NCBI GenBank assembly: GCA_016169945.1
Contig: JADLSH010000249.1
Span: 558,001-622,000 of the forward strand
DNA: 64,000 nt
DNA from: Trachythela sp. YZ-2020
Lineage: Eukaryota > Cnidaria > Anthozoa > Malacalcyonacea > Clavulariidae
Direction: 5' to 3'
Below the pieces are notes generated by a model. The model worked only from the letters and a program-made list of their open reading frames with translations. It was not told the DNA's origin and did no database searches. Numbering within the stretch: the first letter of the stretch is position 1; the number at the start of each line of letters is the position of its first letter. Positions 23,801-34,646 of the stretch are shown here, piece by piece. The position numbers and the translations under genes are program-made.

Positions 23801-26800
23801 TCCAATTTTCAATTGACTTCTCCAATTTTCAAATTGACCCCTCCAATTTTCAAATCGACTCTCCAATTTTCAAATCGACCCTTCTCCAATTTTCAAATCG
23901 ACCCCTCCAATTTTCAAATCGACCTCCAATTTTCAATTGACCCCTCCAATTTTCAAATCGACCCCTCCAATTTTCAAAACGACCTCCAATTTTCAATTGA
24001 CTCCTCCAATTTTCAAATCGACTCCCTCCAATTTTCAAATCGACTTCTCCAATTTCAAATCGACCCCTCCAATTTTCAAATCGACTTCTCCAATTTTCAA
24101 ATCGACCTCCAATTTTCAAATTGACCCTCCAATTTTCAAATCGACCCCTCCAATTTTCAAATCGACCCCTCCAATTTTCAAATCGACTTCTCCAATTTTC
24201 AAATCGACCCCTCCAATTTTCAAATCGACCTCCAATTTTCAAATCGACCCCTCCAATTTTCAAATCGACCCTCCAATTTTCAAATCGACCCTCCAATTTT
24301 CAAATCGACCCTCCAATTTTCAATTGACCCCCTCCAATTTTCAAATCGACCCCCTCCAATTTTCAAATCGACCTCCAATTTTCAAATCGACTTCTCCAAT
24401 TTTCAAATCGACCTCCAATTTTCAATTGACCCCCTCCAATTTTCAAATCGACCCTCCAATTTTCAAATCGACCCCTCCAATTTTCAAATCGACCCTCCAA
24501 TTTTCAAAACGACTTCTCCAATTTTCAATTGACTTCTCCAATTTTCAAATCGACCCCTCCAATTTTCAAATCGACCCCTCCAATTTTCAAATCGACTTCT
24601 CCAATTTTCAAATCGACCCTCCAATTTTCAAATCGACCTCCAATTTTCAAATCGACCCTCCAATTTTCAAATCGACCCCTCCAATTTTCAAATCGACCTC
24701 CAATTTTCAAATCGACCCCCTCCAATTTTCAATCGACCCCCTCCAATTTTCAAATCGACCCTCCAATTTTCAAATCGACCCCTCCAATTTTCAAATCGAC
24801 CCTCCAATTTTCAAATCGACCCCTCCAATTTTCAAATCGACTTCTCCAATTTCTGACCCCCTCCAATTTTCAATTGACTCTCCAATTTTCAAATTGACCC
24901 CTCCAATTTTCAATTGACTCCTCCAATTTTCAAATCGACCCCTCCAATTTTCAAATCGACCCTCCAATTTTCAAATTGACCCCTCCAATTTTCAAATCGA
25001 CTCTCCAATTTTCAAATCGACCCTCCAATTTTCAAATCGACTCTCCAATTTTCAAATCGACTTCTCCAATTTTCAATCCCCCTCCAATTTTCAAATCGAC
25101 CCCTCCAATTTTCAAATCGACCTCCAATTTTCAATTGACTTCTCCAATTTTCAAATCGACCCCTCCAATTTTCAAATCGACCCCCTCCAATTTTCAAATC
25201 GACCCTCCAATTTTCAAATCGACCTCCAATTTTCAAAACGACCCCCCCTCCAATTTTCAATTGACCCCCCCTCCAATTTTCAAATCGACCCTCCAATTTC
25301 AACTGACCCCTCCAATTTTCAAATCGACTTCTCCAATTTTCAAATCGACCCCTCCAATTTTCAACCGACCCTCCAATTTTCAAATCGACTTCTCCAATTT
25401 TCAAATCGACCCCTCCAATTTTCAAATCGACCCTCTCCAATTTTCAAATTGACTTCTCCAATTTTCAAAACGACTTCTCCAATTTTCAATTGACTTCTCC
25501 AATTTTCAAATCGACCTCCAATTTTCAAATCGACCTCCAATTTTCAATTGACTTCTCCAATTTTCAATTGACCTCTCCAATTTTCAAAACGACTCCCTCC
25601 AATTTTCAATTGACCCCTCCAATTTTCAAATCGACCTCCAATTTTCAAAACGACCCTCCAATTTTCAATTGACCCCTCCAATTTTCAAATCGACCCTCCA
25701 ATTTTCAATTGACTTCTCCAATTTTCAAATCGACTTCTCCAATTTTCAAATCGACCCCTCCAATTTTCAAATCGACCCCTCCAATTTTCAAAACGACCCC
25801 TCCAATTTTCAATTGACTCTCCAATTTTCAAATCGACCTCTCCAATTTTCAAATCGACCCTCCAATTTTCAAATCGACCTCCAATTTTCAATTGACTCCT
25901 CCAATTTTCAAATTGACTCCTCCAATTTTCAAATCGACCTCCAATTTTCAAATGACCCCTGTCCAATTTTCAAATCGACTCTCCAATTTTCAAATCGACC
26001 TCCAATTTTCAAATCGACTTCTCCAATTTTCAATTGACCTCCAATTTTCAAATCGACCTCCAATTTTCAAATCGACCTCCTCCAATTTTCAAACGACCCC
26101 TCCAATTTTCAATTGACCCTCCAATTTTCAAATCGACCCTCTCCAATTTTCAAATCGACCTCCAATTTTCAAATTGACTTCTCCAATTTTCAAATTGACT
26201 TCTCCAATTTTCAAATCGACCTCTCCAATTTTCAAATCGACCCCTCCAATTTTCAAATCGACCCCTCCAATTTTCAAATCGACCTCCAATTTTCAAAACG
26301 ACTTCTCCAATTTTCAATTGACCCCTCCAATTTTCAAATCGACCTCCAATTTTCAAATTGACCCCTCCAATTTTCAAATCGACCCCTCCAATTTTCAAAT
26401 CGACCTCTCCAATTTTCAAATCGACCCCTCCAATTTTCAAATCGACCCCTCCAATTTTCAAATCGACCCTCCAATTTTCAAATCGACTTCTCCAATTTTC
26501 AATTGACCCCTCCAATTTTCAAATTGACTTCTCCAATTTTCAAATCGACCCCTCCAATTTTCAAATCGACTCTCCAATTTTCAAAACGAACCCCTCCAAT
26601 TTTCAAATTGACCCCTCCAATTTTCAAATCGACCCCCTCCAATTTTCAAATCGACCCTCCAATTTTCAAATCGACCCCTCCAATTTTCAAATCGACTTCT
26701 CCAATTTTCAATTGACCCTCCAATTTTCAATTGACTTCTCCAATTTTCAATTGACCTCCAATTTTCAAAACGACTTCTCCAATTTTCAATTGACTTCATC

Positions 26801-29800
26801 CAATTTTCAAATCGACCTCCAATTTTCAAAACGACCCTCCAATTTTCAATTGACCCCCTCCAATTTTCAAATCGACCTCCAATTTTCAAATCGACCCCCT
26901 CCAATTTTCAAATCGACCTCCAATTTTCAAATCGACTTCTCCAATTTTCAATTGACCCCTCCAATTTTCAAATCGACTTCCTCCAATTTTCAAATCGACC
27001 CTCCAATTTTCAATTGACTTCCTCCAATTTTCAATTGACTTCTCCAATTTTCAAATCGACTTCTCCAATTTTCAAATCGACCCTCCAATTTTCAAATCGA
27101 CTTCTCCAATTTTCAAATCGACTCCTCCAATTTTCAATTGACCGCCCTCCAATTTTCAAATCGACCTCCAATTTTCAAATCGACCCCCTCCAATTTTCAA
27201 ATCGACTCTCCAATTTTCAATTGACTTCTCCAATTTTCAAATTGACCCCTCCAATTTTCAAATCGACTCTCCAATTTTCAAATCGACCTCCAATTTTCAA
27301 ATCGACTCTCCAATTTTCAAATCGACCCCCTCCAATTTTCAAATCGATCCCTCTCCAATTTTCAAATCGACCCCCCCTCCAATTTTCAAATCGACCCCCC
27401 CTCCAATTTTCAAATCGACCCCCCCTCCAATTTTCAAATCTACCCCCGCTATAATATTAACCTTGTAGAAAATGCGTCCGGAACGCATTCTAATTGTGTT
27501 CCAATTGAGTTCAGAACGCATTTTTCTTTCCAAAATTTAACCATATAAGACAATGCCTTCTGGATTGTCTATGATTTAACAAACCTTGATATATCCACGT
27601 TTAATATTGGTGTAATCTGGAAGCACGTAGTCCCGAACTATTTTGTTCTCTTTTCCTTTCACTCTGAAAAATAGAGAGAAACGTTCTACTGGACTTCAAT
27701 AGAATAAATAGATGCATTTTTCACGATGGCCAAAGAATTTTGCAAAAAATCGGAAGCATGCATGGGATCTTCACAGTATACCTCGCCATTTCCACATCTT
27801 TGTAAAAATCTTGAGACACGAAACAAGCATCTTCTTTTACCTAATGTGTAAACAAAAATAACCGATGATATAGAATGTATATTCCTAAATTAATAAATTA
27901 TTATATATGCGATATATGGAATGTAAAAAATGACGACAAATCAAGACAAAAAAGAAAACTCCACCTGGTTCATAACATATGTTTCATCCATAACATGTAG
28001 TTGTCTAAAAACGTATTAGGGAAAATTGGAATTTACTATCACAACATGCTGTTCAACCAATTATTTTACACATAATGGACCATTCCCCTATTAAACTAAC
28101 TTTTGAACTAGGAAATTGTATCAGTACAGCTGGAAAGAGCATCCTAAGTTTAAAAAATTGCAAAATGTTGTAAAATGTGAAAATATAGCAGAAGTTGGTA
28201 ATTTTGTATAGTTTTGTATTACGCACGCAAACCGTTACCACTTTTTAAAAGTGGTAACTGCTCTGGCTGCAATACAAAAATATACAAAATTTACCAACTT
28301 CACAGCGCTATATTTTCCACATTTTACGACATTTCGCAACCAAACTTTGCAATTTTACTAAACTTAGGATGCTCTTTCCAGCTGTACTGATACAATTTCC
28401 TAGTTCAAAAGTTAGTCTAATAGGGGAATGGTCCATTGAGATACCATTATACCTGTATGAAATAATCTCTTTAAAATGATTTGTGAGCAATTTTCCTCCA
28501 ACATTCATCCTAAAATAGAAGAAAATAGAACTATAGAATGTGTTTTTTTCTGCATCTCACTCGATTGAAATTGATGTAGAAGGTTTAGGTGGATGGATAT
28601 TTCGAGTGAAATATTATATACAATATTTTAGATCTGAACGGGAACGGCTGCGAAAAATGCAACGGCTGCGAACGGCTCCAAATAAGGCCGTGTTTACATG
28701 GGACTGGGGACGAAGTCAAACCGGGACGATTTCGTTTGTATTACAGCGACGTCACTTGTTTACGACTTTGTATAAACTATATTACCCCAAGGACCTGAAA
28801 ACTATACCTTTTAGATGTACATAATTACAAGGCGTTGACCTCCTATGGCTATGCATGTACACATGTAACAGTGTATTGCATGTAATGGTACTGTAATAGG
28901 ACTGAGTGTACAGTGTTCAGTAATAAGGATGTACAAAAAACTTTAAGTACAAGTTAATTTTATCCATTAAATTACATAGTTTATTGAATTGTAGTTTCAG
29001 TTTTTGTATGGTAAAAGTAATTAAGAACCGTCAGTTTATAAGAACCTGACACCCTGATTTTTCGTTAGATATTTATTTATTTAACTTTGCCAATGAACAT
29101 GCTAAACATTTACATAATATATACACAAGACATAGACATGGACATAGACATAGACAAGTGGCAAGGTGCACGCTAATTACAGCGGCCCTATATAATGATA
29201 AACACATGCATTAACTAATAACAACAAGATATTTCACAGGACAGATTACGAGACTTATTACAGGACAAACATATAGATTTATGTTCTTGGATCATCCACG
29301 TCAAATACAGTTTTCACAGCTACTTTATAGTACTGAAAGCTCACTTTTTGAATTGGACTGCTGATGTTATGGAGGATCAATAGTTAACGACCCCCTGTAT
29401 TCATGGGAGTCGTGTTTTCAATGCAATATGAAAGTATACCCCAAAAAAAAATAATGTTTTTTTGTCATGATTCATGATTATATTTGTAGTTCCTAAAGGG
29501 AAACTTTGTTTGTTTATCTTCTTCTTCCAGGTACTCCAGAGAATACGCAAATACTCGTCAGTCTCGAGTAGAGAGACATTGGAGTGGTGGAATACTGTTG
29601 CAGTATGCTTTGCAAACATTTTAAGGCTTTATAATGCTCTTCCAACAATGAGTCATCGAAGCAAGATGCAGTTTGCGATCAAAACACGGAGACAAAATTG
29701 CAAAACTAAACACTCAACACCTTGCGCATATTATTGGTGAAAGTCTTTTAATTTGTTTGTTATTTCAAACTCAAATTTCTGGAGAGGTAGAGATAGAAAT

Positions 29801-32800
29801 GAGAAGGGATGTCATGGTACCTTTGAAACAGAAACAAACAAAAAAATCCGTAAATTTACGATATAATACATACGTATATCCGAATATTTGTTATTGAAGT
29901 ATACGACCCCACTGGCGTAGGGGGGTCGTTAACTTCAATTGATGCCTGTCAAATCGCTTGGCAGTGCATTCCATAAACGAGTTGACCTACAGTATTTAAG
30001 TAGGATTTCTGGAATGTGGTGGTCTTGCATCTTGTTATTCTAAACGACAAGTGGTCAGGAATGGTGATCTTGTTTCTCTTGTGTTGTGGGTGGGTGGTGA
30101 TGGCAGCAACTGATTGTCAATGCTCACGAGTCCGTGGACTAGTTTGTAGAAAAACACCATATCCAAGAATTCATGCCAATAGGACAAAGGAATGAGATCT
30201 CGGTATCACAACGGAAGGGTAGATCCCAGATTTGTGACCCATAGCATAGCTGAGAACGAACGAGAGTCAAATATACGAACTGTGGTGATGTTGAATTGTA
30301 GATTCGAACATATCCTAGAGTCTTGGAGGCTTGATGATGTTAAACACCATATCCAGATCACGCTCACAGTCCGTGCTTTCTATGATGGAATCACGTACAT
30401 AAGAATCTATTCCAGATATCAAATATATAAGAATCTATTCCAGGCTGATTTGGTAAAATGTAGGTTCTTATTAGCGGGTTTTTACTGTATGTTTTTTACA
30501 TGAGACCGGGACGAAAAATTGCTCAGACCAGTCTGAAGTCCTCCCGCTCGCTGGACCGAACCGACTATCTTCAGAGAAAATACGCATCATACTCATAAAT
30601 ACACATAATTTGTCAACAGACTCTTACCTTCGTACACCTTCTTTAATAATCTTTCCCTGATACACAGGAACAATGTGTGTAAATGAGTACCCACAATCCA
30701 CCACGAGACAAACCAGACGTAAACTAGGGTCCTCCTGGACATACTTGTACGCACTTAGTTGTGCCGCTAGAAACAAAATTTGGTTTCACATTAGTCACAA
30801 TATTAAACTCGTTTTCTTTCCCAACAAGGTTAATGAAATATACAACAGGGGCCGGTTGTACGAAGGCCGTTTAGCTTAAACGGTGGATAAGCCAAAATTA
30901 AAAAAACACTTTCACACATTTTGAGAATGATTGAACTTAAATCTTATGCACCTAATATGTAGTTGCAAATATAATTGTTCTATTCAAGTTGAACTATTTT
31001 AGCTTGGTTGTTTGATGAATGTATAGACTTGATCGATATTTTCGATTTATCCACCGGATAGGCTAAACGGGCTTCGTACAACCGGCCCCAGAAAGGTACT
31101 GGGTAAGTCAGAGAATGTAAATCAACAGTGAATTCTGCACGCGTTATCAATGTTCTACAGATGTTTGAGACGCAACCAAAACGTAATAATAATAATCATT
31201 TATTAACAGTTTATCCACTTAAAGTGGCTCTTCATCTGTACAATAATATTATAAACTACTGTTTAAGAATATTCTATATAATATTGTATATATACTACCT
31301 ATATTACTTCTATATATTACTAACATATTATTAAATATTAAGAGAGGTAATCTGGCTGATGATCGAGCTTGTAGTCAAGCTATCAGCTGCCTGTGTTCTG
31401 AGTGTATCTTTTACCACATTTGTAAAACTATCTAAATTTACGTCTGATCTAACCGTGGCTGGTAGGGAATTAAATAGTATTGAAGCTGAGTCTTGAAATG
31501 TCCTCTTTTCCAGTGGGATTACTAAACTTGGGGCCTTGCTGGATCTAAGTTCGCGGCAGTGAGATTGTTTCGACAGTCTAAGGTATTGCGGCTAGCGGGG
31601 ATTGTGCATGGATTTATGTGCTAGCTTTAATAGATCAAGCTCAAACTGTTCTTTAATAGGAAGCCAGCTTATATCCAGGATGTCCGTCTACATGTGTTTA
31701 ATACACGATCGAAACACTTCTATAAGTTCGCCAGACTGGATCCAAACGTGATATACATGTGCTACAGACTCGATCGGAAACGCCTTCTACATGACTGTGG
31801 TTCACACTTAACTCAAGCATGTCCCAAAGCGTCTCGTATACCACTTAAACACATTTTACTGCAACCTAATGCATTTTTGACGTGATTTAACGCGTTCTGT
31901 ATACGTTCCAGGTGCTTTCAAAGCGTTTCATACACGACCTTAGGAACGTACGTGTTTGGGACAAAATTTTAGAGGCGACCAAAGATGTTCCAAATGCGCT
32001 GCAAAAACCCAAATCCGTCTCAGACTACTGCTACATATTGAAACTACCCGGCCAATTCAGGGCCTTGGCTAAGTGGCTTGCTGTCAAAACTTCATCGACT
32101 CCAACGTGCTCTAGACAAAGGATCTGACCATTACTTATCATCACTTGTAAAACTAGCATTCAGATTATGAAATGTGGTCATGAAGTCAAGTAACATGCAC
32201 TGGAAATTTTTGATTGGTTTTGTTCTTCCAGATTAAAATAAAAAATAAAATACCGTGCGCTGAATGCCCTGCTAGCTATTTTGGTGAAACTGAAAGAACA
32301 CTAGACTGCAGAGTTAAAGAACATATTGGTTTTGTTCTTCCAGATTAAAATAAAAAATAAAATACCGTGACAACAAAACACAAAATGGATTGGGAAGGGG
32401 CTGCTTGCTTGGAGTTTACAACAACCTTCGATGAGAGAAGGTTTCTAGAAAGTTGGTGGCGCAATCGTCAGAGCACGCGCCTTTCACCTCTGATATCGTG
32501 GGTTCAAGTCCCGTTGGGGACGACTTATGATAGCCATGTGAAAAGAGTTAGTCAACGCTCTGCCGAAAGTCGTGGGTTTTCTCCGGGTACTCCAGTCCCA
32601 CAGGGAATGTGACAGGTTGGGTTTAACCCCTAACTGGCCCTTCCATCGTAGCTGACGCGTGATGGCGAGCAAAAGGTGGCTGCCATATGCGCCCCGCTCG
32701 AAAGCCTTCGACTTGGTCACGTTGAGCTGTGTCCTTCGCAATTCAGCTTAGCTCTCAGCTGCAAGTAAACATAAGCAGTCACCTTTACTTACTTGCTTAC

Positions 32801-34614
32801 TTACTTACGAAGCGCTTACGCAGAACAACAGCGATACGCCAGATACTTAGTACGTAGTTGCTAATGAACGCAGGCGCAATGTGAACGCGCGCATAATGTG
32901 AACGCACGCGCAAGCGAGCACGCGACGATACAGCGGATGCAAGATGAACAACAAAACCAAACAAAACTTGTGAATTGTTTTAAAGCATAACTTTGGGATA
33001 ATCCCTAACTAACCTGATATTCTGCATAACGATCTGTAGTCATATTCTTCAAAGAGGATTTCATCCATAGCATCCTAGAATGTTAGCAATGCAATGCATA
33101 CTTCAGAATCCTTTTCCGGCTGATAATTTCAGCAAATATAGAATAAATGTTATTCCGAACAAAGAGTGCATAATAATAACACACAAATTCTTATAACTTG
33201 AACTATTATAACTATTTATTTGAATCAAATCTGATTCATTTTCACCAGTGTAACACTGCTGAAGATGAATCAGATTTTATTCGAAATATACAGTTATAAA
33301 AATCTGTGTTTTATTATTATGCACTCTTTGTTTGGAATAACAACGCATGCTTTCCACTCAACATGAATATTTTACAAATATACAAAAATTCAGACAATCT
33401 CAAAGGCGTCAACACTCACCGAAATTGATGCAAAGTTAAAGTAAGGTTCTGTTATCATTATATCTGTTTCTGGACAATCAACCTAATTTCCAACAAAGAA
33501 TATTAAACAAATGCCATAGTATTTGTACCAGAGGCACATTTTCTATGGTATTTTTGATGAAACTAAATTAAACTAACCTTATTTATACTGGATAGCTCGA
33601 TCAGTTCTAAACTGTTCTCTCTAGAGGTCCAGTACATGTAAGGGTCATAACCTGATGATTGCCTTTACCAGGCATCCAGGCATGAAACTTTAGTAGTTAA
33701 CAAATGTTTGTATAATTTTGATTTACTAAATATTTTAAATTTGCTCTGCTCCAATGTATTGAGCACTTTTCGTATTATACGCAACAAAGCAAAATATTAA
33801 ATTATATATATATATATGTCTGATGATTCTTTTACAGATGAAACAGCCTGTTGCAGACCAATTTTGAGGTAAGCGAAAATCTATATTTTGCTCTAACTAT
33901 ATGTTGTTGAGCACTCTTTGCGTTTCGTATACCTAAACCTACACGTATTTGTTGTGAATAAATTTGTAGAAACAGATTTGTTGTGAATAAATTCAAATGA
34001 AGTAACTCGAGTTTGTATTTTTGTTTACTATTCCACTCTGCTTCGGTATTGAGCACTCTATACGCATATGATTTTAAACCCAATACTCGTCTATATATAT
34101 ATATATATATATAGGATATATATATATATATATATAGTCAAATCTGCAGACATGCATGTTTCGCCGTTCAACGGCTCGTCAGTACAGCTTGTAACGCAGT
34201 CTAGATGCGAGTGACTTCGTATTTAAACACCATACTCTTGCCCTCACCAAGCGCATGTGGTACAATACTCAGACACATGCGCATCCAGACATGCGTGAAG
34301 TGTCTTGGGGCCAGAGTGCTCAAACGACCACAAGGGAAGTGAGCTTTTGCATTATATATATATAGGAACGAACTCGTATCATCATGTAGGCATAGGAAGA
34401 AGTCATTGTTGAGATACAATTAGTCCCAGGTGAATGCACACGTGAGACGCACGTAAGCGGCAGGTTTGAATTCCCGCTTGCGTAGCAAACTCCGCGCGCA
34501 CTCAACTGTTATATTCATTCAGTAATCACTCCTGACAAGTGAGGTCTTTGAACCTCACGAAACAATATTGTAGAGTAATAAATGAATCAACCAAGAATTT
34601 AAAGACTCCGAACC

Positions 34615-34646
<32 letters not shown>

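Noticed and set aside
21665..27447. Possible CRISPR array
   Set aside because: Units are contiguous with no unique spacers, in an intron of an animal gene.
21800..27454. Many long open frames on both strands (up to 326 codons), rich in P-I-F-K-S-T or F-E-N-W-R-G repeats
   Set aside because: They are produced by the minisatellite, whose units are often multiples of three and lack stops. All frames and both strands show the same effect, and the region is an ACTR6 intron.
32484..32741. 85-codon frame that looks protein-like
   Set aside because: It is the antisense of a tRNA-derived SINE; the same frame appears in the inverted copy at 55104-55376.
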